Source: Pleurostoma richardsiae (lineage: Eukaryota; Ascomycota; Sordariomycetes; Calosphaeriales; Pleurostomataceae). Taken from it: DNA of 64,000 nucleotides. Both the position numbers and the translations under genes were made by a program. Shown piece after piece: positions 47,254 through 59,246 of this stretch (within the stretch, counting starts at the first letter, position 1; each line of letters begins with the position of its first letter). The notes beneath the pieces are model-generated. The model was not told where the DNA came from. It saw only the letters and a list, made by a program, of their open reading frames with translations, and ran no database searches. The DNA lies in contig JANBVO010000003.1 of the NCBI GenBank assembly GCA_030052745.1, positions 1,240,001-1,304,000 of the forward strand, read 5' to 3'.

Positions 47254-50200
47254 GTTGTATCGCGGTGTCACCTAGCAGGCTGGGCCGCCGTCGGTGTAGG
47301 TGTTAAGAGGTTGTGGGTGTCGTCTGCCGTACTGTGAACAGCATCCGGCTCAGATGATGTCTTCTCAGTGAAGATACGGTCCACTGTCAGTCACTTTGGA
47401 CGAAGAAGTTCTGATATTCGGTAATTGGCTCGAAGCGGCCTTTGACCTTCCCCAAGGGGTCAAGAGCAGATGCAAAAATCGACTCTGGAAGGAGCGACGA
47501 GGTAGTTACTCGTGGGGACGAATTGGCAAGCAGCCCTCCCGAGTTAGGCTGGCTGTATGTGCTTTTCGCGCAAAGAGCAGTGGTGGTTCGTGTGCAGATG
47601 GCTCGCGAGACAGACAGTGAGGTCTACTGTAGAAGAGGCCACACCACGACAGGTTGACTGATCGCATGCAGATTCGGAGCAGAGGTGTGTAATGCGTCAG
47701 ATTATATGGGCCGGGACTGGCTTGACCTGTGACTGGGAAATTTGGAGATGCGGCGCAGGATCAAGATTGACGGGGCGGCGTGGTGTGTGTCCAAGTCCTT
47801 GACGTGGGTTTTTGGGGATTTTGGCAAGTTGCACGCCCACCACCCCTCCGCAAATCTCCAAGGACCACCCAGCCGGCCCCAGAGCTAGCAGGCGATACCC
47901 TATCAGGAACATCTACAGGAGCATAAACGCGGCGATATAGTTAGTGGATCTGTACTTCTGCTCCCACGGTGGCTGTTGATTTGTCCCACAGCTTTGGCCC
48001 CTCGGGCAGTCCCAGGCCAATGATGTGCAAGTCGACCCCTCCAGAACCCCTCTTACGTAGCATGTCAGGTACCTGCTGGTAGACCGGCTTCCAATTGATG
48101 TCAAGCAGTACATGAGAGCTCCGCAGCTTGCGGGAGTCACAGGCAAATCAGGCATTCCAGATAACTCTTCTTCAGATGAGACAAGCAGATACTGCTCGGA
48201 TTCCAAGGTACAGCCACCGTACATATCGGCTCTGCTATCGATGCACTGCTACGGTCTTGCGCCCGGTGGGTACGGGTCTCCTCAAGGTACCTCAGCTAGG
48301 TAGGGAACTGTTCACACGGTGAGGCACCCATCAGAGTTTGAACCAAGGCGCCTTAAGGCGATTGTTGGGCCGCGTGCGCGCGGGGAGTAATACAGTAGCG
48401 GCCGTTTTCAGAACCTTGGGAGCTCTCAACCACATGTGTTCAGCTGCCCTGGTCATGTCGGTACAGACCACCTGCCGTCGAAGGTAACTTAAGGGTACCT
48501 CTTCTTGATTTCTCGTGTCTCGATACCTGCTCTTCAGATCCTAAACTGCAGATTCCCCATGCCGCACCGCGATGCAGAAATGCGGCATGATGGAGGCGCG
48601 GGTGAGCAAAAGCACGCCGTCGATGACGTCGCCGGCACCAGCAGCACCACACTTGCAGCCCTGCCTGTCTCACCCCTGGCCCGCCCTAGTCCGCCCGCGC
48701 CTGCGAAAATGTCGGCTGGTTGTGGCGCGGACTGACGTTGAGGCGGGGGGTGCAGATAGATATGCAGGCCTGCCCGGGACCCCAGCCAGATATCAATGTG
48801 CCAAAATCAAGGATCGCGGCCACATCTTCCCCTTTCTGGCGACCTGAAACGAGTCAAAATGCTGTCTTAGAGTGCGATCTGCCGAACTCTAACATGACAC
48901 ACACATCAAGGGCGATTGGCAAGCATCAAACACCGAAAATCCTGGGGCAACAACACGTGAACATTTGGATACCCTGGCTGGCGGCCTCAAAACACCCGTA
49001 CTCCACGTTACACTACCTAGTTCCGTCCACTACTGTCCCTCGCAAGGTAATGTAGGTTGTGGTCATCGATCTCGACACTACAGTCGAAGGCCTGCGCCAT
49101 CCCGGAGCACATCCGCCGCTGCAGACGCATCTTATTGGATGCTGCCGAGGAAAACTTGCAATGCACAGTACCATCGACGTTAGCTCAGATACACAGCGAC
49201 CATAGTGACTAATGGACAACACATACCCGTGTAATAGGATTGCTCACATGTCCTGAGCTTCTGTTACGTTGGGAGCATACCCTGTAGTCTAACAGGTGCC
49301 TTTCACGGCTTGCCGAGTCGGGTTTCGTCCCGGCCTCCCCGGTGCTTGGCAGCCGGACCCAGATGCGAATCCTTAACCGCGGTGTCTCCGATGACCAGGC
49401 CTTCCGACCCGGGATCGGCGTCATTGCAGGTCGTCAGCCACAATCGCATGGGCCACACAGCCGTCAGGACCGGTCCGGCGGTTCCGTTTCCGCTGGATCC
49501 TGTACCGTGGTAGCTCACCTACCTTGCCTTCGGGATGCTGCTAGAATGCTTCTGAAACGCCAGGGAGTCCAAGCCACACGGCTAACATGCCGATAAACAA
49601 GCTGTCGAAGGAACCGAGGAACCAACAGGCACCTGCTAACAGCTATAGTTGTGATAGCCGTGTAATAGTCTTAGTGGATCTTGATCCTCGTTCGAATATT
49701 GGCCGGTGGTTGTTCTCACGCCTCACCACCCTGCCTCCACGACGAGCCTATCCTGTGCAGAGAAGCAGCAAGGCCTCAAGAAACTCAGGGGCTGTATCAG
49801 GGTGCAGTTGGTCACGCAGCGTTCATACGCCGCTTTCACCAGCAACCCCTCACCCTAATCCTGCTAGGAAAACCTCGGTCATTCCTTCAATGGCACTGTA
49901 GCTAACCGCCAACCAAGTCTTTGCTTGTTGAAAGCAGAGTCCTCGTTTGAAGCTGTCTCGAGTCGAAAATCCCATTCGCTATTTGGAGTGCTGATGACCT
50001 CATCTCGTCACCCAACAGTGGCATCAAGTCATGCTGTGCTCGCAAGGGGAGCCCGTCAATCAAAGAGTCCAATCGGAAGCCCGGGCAACTGTGTGTTGGA
50101 CGTCGAATATCCGCTTCGTTCGGGACCATAATTATTGTAGAGGACCAGTTCCATGAGAGCCAGCTCCTCATGTGGGACACGTAATGCTGGCATCCATAAC

Positions 50201-50992
50201 CGGATTTGCGGCATGGCAACATTACCCAGGCAGCCCGAGGTACGAATAAGAGCTCAGGCTCTGAAGGAATCTTTTCCATGGAAAACGCCAAAGAACGGCC
50301 GCCCATGCAGGTCCCTGGATCCATCTCCTTGGGGTGCCAAGGTGCTTCCATTCAATGTGCGGCCACGTCGTGTGGCGCAACTATTGTGGCACGGCAACAA
50401 GGTGCTATTGCACGCGCGTGAAACCTCGCTGTAGTCGTCATCAGTAAGGCAGCGCTGCGCCGTGGCCCAATCCCATACGGCACGCCATACCTTAGTAGTC
50501 AGTCAGGAGCACGGCCGCGCTGCAGGTTAGGTGGCAGGGTGGTTAGCTTTCCAAACGCCAAGATCCGCCTCGTCCTAGTGCGCCGCCTCCCGGCGAATCC
50601 AACCCCAATCGAGGCTCTTCGCTCAGCAGCTCACTAAGGTCCCCAATAAAGGCGCTCTCGCTCATGATCTGACGACGCCGCGCGGTTAATTCGCCTCAAC
50701 AGGCTCTTCGCGAAGCCCAACTTCCTCCAACTTCACGCTCTCTCTTGAACCTCAGGCACCGGCTCTTATCTATCTGTTCTCCCCTTTTCGACATCGCCGG
50801 CCCCACTGGGGAGCCAATCAGTCCGGCAGCACCGATAGTCTAAACGTCGCAGTGACATCAGCTGGCGATCCGGCGGTACCAACGAACAAGTCGGAAGAAC
50901 AACCCGAAGGCGTCTGTCTCGGCGCCGTGCTCGCCTTCTCGACCAAGACATCGTGCTCTGCGACGACACACCCTCCGCTCTCCAGCACCATC
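47254..50992. other. divergent intergenic region, 3.7 kb
   Basis: The promoters of pbs2 and of the transporter gene lie at the two ends. The middle has frames up to 149 codons (49902-50351 minus) without motifs or splice support. No gene can be claimed. Confidence 0.5.
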
Positions 50993-52919
50993 ATGGAATC
51001 CCTCACGTCCCCGACTTCGTACCGTCTCGCCAACATGGAGGCACCGGGCCTCGGCACCACGGTGCAGTCGCCCTTCATGGTCTTCATGAAGGCGCCACAC
51101 GAGTCGCATCCCTCCATCGCCCATCTCGTACTGCTGGTCTTCGAGGCGGTCATGGAGGTTGTCTGCGTCAGCTTGCCCGGATACATCGTTGCGAGACTCG
51201 GCCACTTCGATGCAGACAAGCAGAAGTTTCTGGCCAATCTCAATGTCATGCTCTTCACGCCGTGTCTGAGTACGCCACCCGCTACCTCGGGGGATTGATT
51301 TCTGTCTGATTCTCTGGCTAACATGTGCTGGCGTACAGTCTTTACCAAGCTCGCGTCTCAACTGAACGCTGATAAGCTTGTCGAACTCGGCGTCATCCCC
51401 ATCATCTTCGTTATCCAGACCCTCGTATCATATGTTGTCGCCACTGGTGTCTCCCGCCTTTTCCGCTTCAACAAGCGGGCCTCGAACTTCGTGACAGCGA
51501 TGGGCGTGAGTGGTCCCTTCCACATGGAGCGATAAAGTGCATAGCTTGCTGACCGGTGCTGCAGGTCTTTGGGAACTCGAATTCGCTTCCCATCTCCCTG
51601 GTGATCTCTCTCTCACAGACCCTTAAGGGGCTTCACTGGGATAGGATCCCTGGAGACAACGACGATGAAGTCGCTGCGCGTGGTATTCTCTACCTCATGA
51701 TTTTCCAACAACTCGGCCAGCTGGTCAGGTGGAGCTGGGGATACCACGTCCTCCTCGCCCCGAAGGAGAAATACGACGAGTACAACCACCACGTGGCGGA
51801 AGAGGGCAGGTACAGGGATGCTATTGGGAGCGAAGAGACGGCCGGCCTGATCGACGGCATTGACGCCCACGAAGAGGAGGACCCTCATGACCACAGTGCC
51901 GTGGGGTCGGACGACTCGGAAGCATACGAGCCTGCCGGTCGCACCCCAGTTGCCTCACGCTCGAGAACCTCGCTTAGTGAGGCTGGCGTTGATGAGCATG
52001 ATACGCCGAGGAAACGAAACGGCAAGCTCCACCCAAGCCTCAACGGCAACACCCATGCTCTGGCTACTCCGACTGGTGATATCCACGACATCCTATCGTT
52101 CCCACACGTGGGGAATATCGACGAGCCTGAAGCAGAAGGAATCAAGGGCATCCCGGTCCGGGCAAAGACCTACATAAAGAAGTCTGCTGCGTCCATTCGG
52201 AACAGCATCAGCAATTCATCCAACCGTCTCTACGCTAGTTTGCCGCGCCCAGTACAGACGACTCTCGATGTCATGTACCGCGTATGGCTCCGCGTCTACA
52301 ACTTCCTCTGGGACTTCATGAACCCTCCGCTATGGGCTATGCTCATCGCCGTTATCGTCGCCTCGGTCCCCTCCCTGCAGCGCCTCTTCTTCCAGGAGGG
52401 CTCCTTCATCAAGAACTCTGTCACCAGCGCCGTCAGCCAGAGTGCCGGCGTCGCGGTGCCGCTTATCCTGGTGGTTCTGGGCGCCAACCTGGCTCGCAAC
52501 ACCCAGAAGCACGACAACAACGACCCCGAGGAGGCGCAGATTGGCACACGGCTGCTCGTCGCATCCCTCATCAGCCGCATGCTCCTGCCGACCATCATCA
52601 TGGCGCCCATCCTGGCGCTGTTCGCGAAATACGTGCCCGTCAGCATCCTCGACGACCCCATCTTCGTCATTGTGTGCTTCCTCCTCACCGGGGCGCCCAG
52701 CGCGCTCCAGCTGGCGCAGATCTGCCAGATTAACAACGTGTACGAGAACGTCATGTCCAAGATCCTGTTTCAGAGCTACGTCATCTGGTAAGTGGCCCTC
52801 TTTTGCTGCTGGCATATCCCTCCGTTTGTCGCGCCTGCTAACCTGTCCGTATCAGGATCATGCCTTCGACTCTTATCCTTGTGATGTGCGCTCTCGAGGT
52901 CGTGGAGTGGGCTAAGTGA
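50993..52919 (+). CDS. PIN-like membrane transport protein (auxin efflux carrier family, yeast Ecm3/YNL095C type)
   Basis: Exons 50993-51269, 51339-51505, 51565-52787 and 52856-52919 join to 1731 nt, 576 aa. The N-terminal half has about five helices (LVLLVFEAVMEVVCVSLPGY, NVMLFTPCLIFTKLASQL, IPIIFVIQTLVSYVVATGV, FGNSNSLPISLVISL and ILYLMIFQQLGQLVRWSWGY). A charged, Ser-rich cytosolic loop of about 180 residues follows, then five C-terminal helices ending IMPSTLILVMCALEVVEW. The Asn-Ser-Leu-Pro motif in helix 4 and the helix-loop-helix layout fit the Mem_trans (PF03547) family and its ER-located fungal members. The substrate is unknown. The first in-frame ATG with good context (ATCATGG) was chosen; upstream frame is open but has no ATG. 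Confidence 0.9.
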
Positions 52920-53530
52920 AATAAGACCTGAACCCGAACAACACTTATTCTTTTCCTTTTTATGTGATTCCAGCAGCGCATTCTCGAATGCGTCCGCCGT
53001 CCTTTGGGACGATTTGTGCTATTAACGTGTTCCGGCGTAACGAGCGATTTCGGAAGACGGCGTCATGGTTCATGCTTTCGAATGTCGGGGAGACCACAAT
53101 CGGTTTCCCCCTGAGCCGGGCTGGGGAAGAGCGCTTTGATATCGTGCCTAGATTGACCTCTGCACGATTCGGACTTCCCAAGCAATCCCCGCGAAAAGCA
53201 GGTGGGAAAGGGGAGATATACCTAGAAATAAGTCTCGAGCGGCGTGGGATGGGCCGCCGGGCAAAAGCACACCGGCATCGGTTGCCTTCAATTGTACAGA
53301 ATTTATACGGTCGCTGTATGAGTATGGGAAGTGGTACGATAGCAATTAGATAGGAAGGCATCACTACCAGCTCCTCCTTAAGCAGCGCGTGATATCCCGG
53401 CCCATGTGTTCCTAGCTCGTACTAATACAGTCTCGATGAAAATGTTGGCCCCCATGCGTCCGGACTCCAAAGTAGTCTTGGTATCTCACAGCTCAGCTTG
53501 CTCGTGGCCCCTGTTTCCCCCCACGACCTA
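52920..53530. other. convergent 3' region of the transporter and PNPOx-like genes
   Basis: About 610 bp between converging genes. Frames on both strands from 52960 to 53364 mirror each other and carry no motif; I treat them as noncoding. Confidence 0.5.
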
Positions 53531-54489
53531 CTACCGCACGCCGTTGACGACCTGCTCCCCCTCCGGCACGATCACCCAGTCGCGGATCTTGCCCTTCCAG
53601 TCCGCGATGCGCACGTCCTTGATGCTGACCACAATGACGCGGACGTCCTCGCCGGCGACGAAGCAGCCCCTCCCGCCGTCCTCGCCCCCCTGTTGGCCCG
53701 CCGCGGACGCCTGTTGCTGCTGCTGCTGCTGCTGCCCGAGGAAGGGGGGCGGGTCCTCGGGGTCGAAGGTGTTGTTGTCGAGGTGCTGCCGCCGGTAGTA
53801 GGACTCCTCGTCGGAGCCGGAGGGCACGACGCGGGCGGAGCCGCTGAGGGTGGTGGAGATGGAGGACATGGCGGAGGTGTTGAGGTTCAGGAGGAGGGAG
53901 GCCAGGGAGGAGCGGTGCTCTGGGCCTGGGGAGCCGCCGGACATGCGGCGGGACTGGGTGGGGGGCCGGTGGGAGACCCCTGGGTTGGCGTGTGTGTCAG
54001 CCTAAGTAGCTCTAGAATTCCGGGGTGCATGCTGGGAGGGAATAAGGGGCCGTGAGGGGAGAGGCAGGGATGAAGAGGGATAGTGCGGGGTGATATACGT
54101 ACAGTCATGCACGAGCAGAGAGACGTTAGGGTTGGCGACGAGGTTGTGCATCTTCTTGGACGCCGGGTTGGTGGTCATGACGATGACGGGTGCGGGCGAG
54201 TACGGCGAGGAGGGGAGGTAGGTGTAGTTCATGAGGGAGACGTGCGGGATGTTGTCGGTGCAGGTCGCGAGGTGGAGCTGTTCATTCGTTCTGGTCAGCT
54301 AGTCATTCACTCACGAGGGGACAAGAGATCGGGGGAGAAGGTCGAGGTGCCTTCATGTCATGGCGGGGAACGTACGAAGCGCGAGTTCTCCAGGCACTGC
54401 ACCACCTCCGACGGGAGGGTGCTGGTCGCCTGCGGGTTGATCGTCGAGCCATCCGAGGCGGAGGCGTTCAGCGGTATTTGCTGCTCCAT
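53531..54489 (-). CDS. pyridoxamine-5'-phosphate-oxidase-like flavin protein (YLR456W/YPR172W type)
   Basis: Exons 54489-54376, 54277-54103 and 53979-53531 join to 738 nt, 245 aa. The split-barrel core reads LPSEVVQCLENSRFLHLATC, then PHVSLMNYTYLP, PVIVMTTNPASKKMHNLVANP and VSLLVHDWVSHRPP, the usual FMN-binding pattern (Thr-Thr and Lys-Lys) of Putative_PNPOx proteins. The C-terminal part (VRVIVVSIKDVRIADWKGKI to VVNG) completes the barrel. Between them is a Ser-rich insertion and a Gln tract coded by a CTG run on the plus strand. Substrate is unknown, since yeast relatives are uncharacterised. It is divergent from mccA with 566 bp between start codons. Confidence 0.86.
53711..53735 (-). repeat. 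CTG/CAG tract coding poly-Gln
   Basis: About seven CTG units plus one TTG on the plus strand encode eight glutamines in the PNPOx-like protein. The tract lies in a low-complexity insertion between core strands. Confidence 0.85.
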
Positions 54490-55055
54490 GGCGGATATCG
54501 AGCAGGGCTGTGGATTGAGCTGAGAGACAGCCGGCAGTTGGTCTCGTGGTGGTTGTGGATTGTCGGATCTAGCTCGGATGGAGCCGACGTGGTGGTGCTG
54601 CAGTGGTGGTGCGTGGTGGGATGAAAGATCAGAGCCCAGAACTGATCTGACTAAGCCGATAAGATGATCCGCGATGGAGGGGCTACAGTACTGTACACTC
54701 CACTACACGTACTGTAACGTTAGTGGATGGATGGATGGATAGCTGCAGGGGCGGGGCACGGTAGCTCCCCTGGAGCAATGACGTTGGCCGCCCAGCACGG
54801 GCCTACTAGGCCCCTCTATCGCGGGGGGATCTGGGGTTGTGCTGCGGTTTCCAGCGGAGACGGCTTGTGTCGGCACTGCTTACCCCAGACCTCAACCCTC
54901 CCCAGCCTCTACTCCTCTCTTTATGAGACACGGGATGCCAGACTATGGCGGTACAGCCTCCTCCTACCTCTAGGGTCACTGTACAGTAGATTCTGCATCC
55001 CCAAATCCTGTCCACAAAGCTTCAGAATCTGTCCTGCTCTACGAAAGCTGTAGCG
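54490..55055. promoter_or_regulatory. divergent promoter with ACTGTA palindromes (PNPOx-like / mccA)
   Basis: The 566-bp region contains a perfect 12-nt palindrome TACAGTACTGTA at 54684-54695, a GTACTGTAACG string at 54709-54719, and a perfect 10-nt palindrome ACTGTACAGT at 54978-54987. Four GATG units lie at 54724-54740. The repeated ACTGTA core suggests binding sites for a dimeric regulator, but no factor can be named. Confidence 0.4.
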
Positions 55056-57343
55056 ATGCGCTCTCTCAAGCACGCCGCCCATCGGCGTCTCCCCCTCCGG
55101 AATGCGCCTCGGCTGCTCTCCACGACGCCGACGGCAGCATCAGCATCGTCCACGTCCACCACAAGCACATCAGCTCCTCCCATCACACCCATAACTTCCG
55201 TCATAATCGCCAACCGCGGCGAGATCGCTCTGCGGATCCACCGCACCGCATCGCGGCTCGGTATCGCCACGACGACTCTCTACACTGAGCCGGATGCCAC
55301 CTCCCAGCACGCTGCCTGTGCCTCTGCCGGGTCCCTCGCCCTGGGCCCGCCCGCCGCCTACCTCGATGGCGAGCGCATCATATCCCTGGCCGTCGCGAGG
55401 GGCGTCCAGGCCCTGCACCCGGGCTACGGTTTCCTGTCCGAGAACGCCGCCTTCGCGCGCCGGTGCGAGGAGGCCGGCCTCGTCTTCGTGGGCCCGCCCG
55501 CGTCCGCCATGGCCGACATGGGCGACAAGGCCCGCAGCAAGGAGATCATGACCGCCGCCGGCGTGCCCTGCGTGCCGGGGTACCACGGCCCGGAGCAAGA
55601 CCCGGAGCAGCTGGCGGCGCGCGCGCGCGAGGTCGGGTTCCCGGTCCTGCTGAAGAGCGTCAAGGGCGGCGGCGGCAAAGGCATGCGGATCGTGCGGACG
55701 GAGGAGGAGTTTGCGGCGCAGCTGCGCAGCGCGCGGGCCGAGGCGCGGGCCAGCTTCGGCGAGGGCGGCGAGGTGATGCTGGTGGAGCGGTACGTGGTGC
55801 GGCCGCGGCACGTCGAGGTGCAGGTGTTCGCGGACCGGCTGGGGGGCTGCGTGGCGCTGGGCGAGCGCGACTGCAGCGTGCAGCGGCGGCACCAGAAGAT
55901 CCTCGAGGAGAGCCCGGCGCCGCTGCTGGACGCCGCGACGCGGCGCGACCTGTGGGCCAAGGCGCGCACGGCGGCGCTGGCGGTCGGGTACGTGGGCGCG
56001 GGGACGGTCGAGTTCATCCTGGACCGCGACACGGGCGAGTTCTTCTTCATGGAGATGAACACGCGGCTGCAGGTCGAGCACCCCGTCAGCGAGATGGTGA
56101 CCGGCACTGACCTGGTCGAGTGGCAGTTCCGCGTCGCGGCCGGCGAGCCGCTGCCGCTGACGCAGGAGGAGGTCGAGGCCAGGATCGCGGAGCGGGGCGC
56201 GGCGGTCGAGGCGCGCATCTACGCCGAGAGCCCCGAGAGGGGGTTCATGCCGGACTCGGGGACGCTGGTACACCTGCGGACGCCGGGGACGGATGAGGAT
56301 GTCAGGATCGACGCCGGGTTCGTCGAGGGCGACACGGTGACCGAGGCGTACGACGGCATGATCGCCAAGCTCATCGTCCGGGGCAGGGACCGCGAGACGG
56401 CCATCAGGAGGATGGAGCTCGCCCTCCAGGAGTACGAGGTCGTCGGGCTCAGCACCAACATCGAGTTCCTAAAGAGGCTGTGCCGGAGCCAGCCCTTCAT
56501 CGACGGCGACGTTGAGACCGGATTCATCGACAAGCACAGGGAGGACCTGTTCCGCCCGCGCAGGGTCGAGAACGAAATATTCGTCCAGGCCGCACTGGGC
56601 CTCCTGGCGACTCGGCCGAGGACCGAGTTCAACGCTGCTCCGCACGGCGACGCCCTGGGTTTCGGGGAGGGCTGCACCGACAGCGAGCGCAAGTTCGCCT
56701 TCAAGGTCGTCGACGGCTACAGCGAGCAGGAGGGCCAGGTCGTCGAGGTCGCCGTCACGCAGATGGGCCGCGGGCTCTTCAACGCCAGCGTGTCCCGGCG
56801 CGGCGAGCAGATGCCGCAGGTGTTCGAGAACATCGTCTGCGAGGCGCCGGCGGCAGCGTCGGCGGTGAAGACGGAGCTGACGATCTTCTTCCCCCTGTCG
56901 AGGATCGGGTCTGCCGTCGTGCAGGACCCGACCGCCGACGGCAAGATCTCAGTCTTCCAGCAGGGCACGAAGACCGAACTGGTGCTGCTGCCACCGTCGT
57001 GGTTTGATAAGGCGCTGGGGCTGAAGGAGGCTGTGGGCTCGGTGGTGGCGCCGATGCCGTGCAAGATCCTGCGGAACGAGGTCGAGGAGGGGCAGGAAGT
57101 TGAGAAGGGCGCTCCCCTGGTTGTGTAAGTTCCTCTTTGTTTACCTGTCAGGACCTGCGGGACGTGTGTTATTTTACTGACGGTCTTCACAGTATCGAGT
57201 CGATGAAGATGGAGACGGTGATCAGGTCGCCGCAGAACGGCGTGATCAAGAAGTTGGCGCACAAGGAGGGAGACATCTGCAAGGCTGGTACCGTTTTGGT
57301 CTTATTCGAAGAGGGTGAATGCGCTGCCGAGGAAGAGAAATAG
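55056..57343 (+). CDS. mccA: 3-methylcrotonyl-CoA carboxylase, biotin-containing alpha subunit
   Basis: Exons 55056-57124 and 57193-57343 join to 2220 nt, 739 aa. Residues 1-45 are Arg/Ser/Thr-rich, as in a mitochondrial presequence. The biotin carboxylase domain starts at TSVIIANRGEIALRI (48-62), has HPGYGFLSEN (121-130), the glycine-rich ATP loop VKGGGGKGMRIV (202-213) and EMNTRLQVEHPVSE in the active site. The C-terminal biotinyl domain reads GSVVAPMPCKIL then IESMKMET, with biotin on Lys695. The enzyme carboxylates 3-methylcrotonyl-CoA in mitochondrial leucine breakdown, together with a beta subunit not in this window. The intron splits the biotinyl domain just before the biotin site. Codon use is extremely GC-rich, which creates long shadow frames on both strands. 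Confidence 0.95.
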
Positions 57344-57488
57344 GTGTTGCTTGATGCTGTACATATACCCTCCAGCCATGAAGAACAATGAATACGTGGT
57401 GTTTTACGAAAGAGAGAGGCGGAAGAGGTGTTTTGAAATGCATGAGACGATCCATATTGAATCTATTCATACATCAAACGAACTCCTG

Positions 57489-59246
57489 CTATGCTAATCC
57501 TGCAATGCCGCTTGATACAACAACATCCTCAAAGTCTAAGCCCTTGAAGCCATCTTCCACCGCCCAGGAACGCCCCCTTTCTCTAGTATACAACGCCTCG
57601 CACGCTTTACCAACGACCAGCAGACCTGGGGGCCTGCTGCCTTCCTGCTCTATTGCCTCGGCGACAAACTCCAGCGTCGTCCGGATTACCCGCTGGTCGG
57701 GGCAGCTAGCCCTCTCAATGACCGCGCACGGCGTACTGCGCGGCCACAACCGCCGGGTCGGAGTTTCGCTTAGTGCAGTGGCCTCGGATCCCCCATCTAC
57801 CTGCTCGGTCTTGCCGAGCTCGTGGTCCGTGAGGCTCGTCAGCTCCGCAATGAGCCCGCCGATGCGGTGCAGAGCCATCAGGAACACCACCGTCCGGCTC
57901 GGGACGTACTCGGGCGGCGTGGGCGCCCGCCCCTTCTTGCCCGTCCCCGTGCACACCAGCACCTGGTCGGCGACGTCCCGCTGCGTCGGCGGGATGGCCG
58001 CGAACAGGGGCGCGCTCAGCGCGCTGGTGATCCCCGGCAGCACCACGACCCTGTCGCCGAGCCCGTGCCGCCTGAAGTACTCGACCTCCTCGCCGCCGCG
58101 GCCGTAGATGAAGGGGTCGCCCTGCTTCAGGCGCAGCACGACCTTGCCGGCGCGCACGCCCGCGAGGGCCTGCTGCAGGAGCTCCTCCTGCGCCTGGTCA
58201 GCGTTGCCGGGGAACTTGCGGGCGATAGAGACGGGGGTGCGGCGCGGGATCAGGTCCAGGACGCCCGCGGGGACGAGCTTGTCGGCGAGGATAATGTCTG
58301 CGGCCTGGATGGCCTTGTGGGTTGCCTGCGTGAGCATGTCCGGGTGTCCTGGCCCGCTGCCCGCGAGGATGATCCGGCCTCGGCTGCCGGCACCGGAGCT
58401 ATCAGAATCACCGCCATGACTTGCTTTCTCGGACGCGATGCCGCCGTTGTAGGACTTCAGTACCGACTCCACGTCCTCATCACTGATCGCTGCTAGTCGC
58501 TTCAGCGGCCAGTACTCACACACCTGTGAGAGCCAGCGCATGCGCCGGCTCTTAGCAGCATCAAGGTCGGCCTCAGTAACGAGTCTGTTAAAGCTCGCGG
58601 TCTGGTCGAATGAATCATCGACGGAGTCATCCAGCCCTCCATCTGATAGTGCCGCGTGGGCGAGGTGGTCTTCTTCCTGAATCCGCCTCCTGACCTCACC
58701 GAGCCGCGCACAGGCTGTGCCAAGGTTCTGCGGCAGCGCTGCGGCGACCTCGCGGCGGATCCGGCTGGCTAGCTTGCAGCCGCGACCGTTGGTCGTGACC
58801 CCGATCTGGAGAGGGCCGTCGGTGTGCGTAGAGAGCAGAGAGAAGGAGCAGAGATTCGGTGCGTCCACGACATTGACCGGGATGCGGTTCCGCTTGCAGA
58901 TGGTGGAGATCTGTGTGCTCTGCGGATCCCGGGGCCCAGATGTGACGAAGACGGCATCAACGACACGGTCGACATCTTCCCTGCCCAGGGTGAAGAGATC
59001 GCTGTCCTCGAAAGCCTTCTTGTGCCAAGCTACCTCTCCAGCTTCGATCCGCTTCTGGAGACCATAGTGCAAGTCTGCAGTCTCAGGGGCAATCAAGATG
59101 GGCTTGGCTCCAGCAGTGAGGCTCTGGCCACAGCGGGTTGCTGCAAGAGGGTTGGTTCCGATGATGAGGTGGACATGGGACCGGCAGTCTGTAGCCGTGA
59201 GGAGAGAGACGTGGAATGTGCTCTGAAGAGTTGAAGCCATCGTCAT
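57489..59246 (-). CDS. met1: siroheme synthesis protein: Met8-like domain fused to uroporphyrinogen-III C-methyltransferase
   Basis: A single exon encodes 585 aa. The N-terminal part (about 1-250) resembles Met8/CysG-N: LIIGTNPLAATRCGQSLTAG is a Rossmann-like loop, PVNVVDAPNLCSFSLLSTH is the dehydrogenase/chelatase motif with an Asp, and GVTTNGRGCKLASRIRREV follows. After an acidic linker, the methyltransferase domain (about 290-560) has LAGSGPGHPDMLT, ADKLVPAGVLDLIP, KQGDPFIYGRGGEE, PGITSALSAP and LMALHRIG, the ordered motifs of uroporphyrinogen-III methylases. Together these make sirohydrochlorin and possibly siroheme, the cofactor of sulfite and nitrite reductases. The usual GxGxxA dinucleotide loop is weak, so the N-terminal activity is uncertain. 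The gene converges on mccA with 145 bp between stops. Confidence 0.92.
   Translation of the reverse strand: MTMASTLQSTFHVSLLTATDCRSHVHLIIGTNPLAATRCGQSLTAGAKPILIAPETADLHYGLQKRIEAGEVAWHKKAFEDSDLFTLGREDVDRVVDAVFVTSGPRDPQSTQISTICKRNRIPVNVVDAPNLCSFSLLSTHTDGPLQIGVTTNGRGCKLASRIRREVAAALPQNLGTACARLGEVRRRIQEEDHLAHAALSDGGLDDSVDDSFDQTASFNRLVTEADLDAAKSRRMRWLSQVCEYWPLKRLAAISDEDVESVLKSYNGGIASEKASHGGDSDSSGAGSRGRIILAGSGPGHPDMLTQATHKAIQAADIILADKLVPAGVLDLIPRRTPVSIARKFPGNADQAQEELLQQALAGVRAGKVVLRLKQGDPFIYGRGGEEVEYFRRHGLGDRVVVLPGITSALSAPLFAAIPPTQRDVADQVLVCTGTGKKGRAPTPPEYVPSRTVVFLMALHRIGGLIAELTSLTDHELGKTEQVDGGSEATALSETPTRRLWPRSTPCAVIERASCPDQRVIRTTLEFVAEAIEQEGSRPPGLLVVGKACEALYTRERGRSWAVEDGFKGLDFEDVVVSSGIAGLA

Noticed and set aside
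49902-50351. 149-codon minus-strand frame
   Set aside because: It has no recognisable domain, no promoter and no splice extension; coding status cannot be supported.
55170-56273. 367-codon minus-strand frame and a 215-codon plus-strand frame inside mccA
   Set aside because: Both are shadows caused by the extreme third-position GC of mccA, and mccA itself is conserved throughout.
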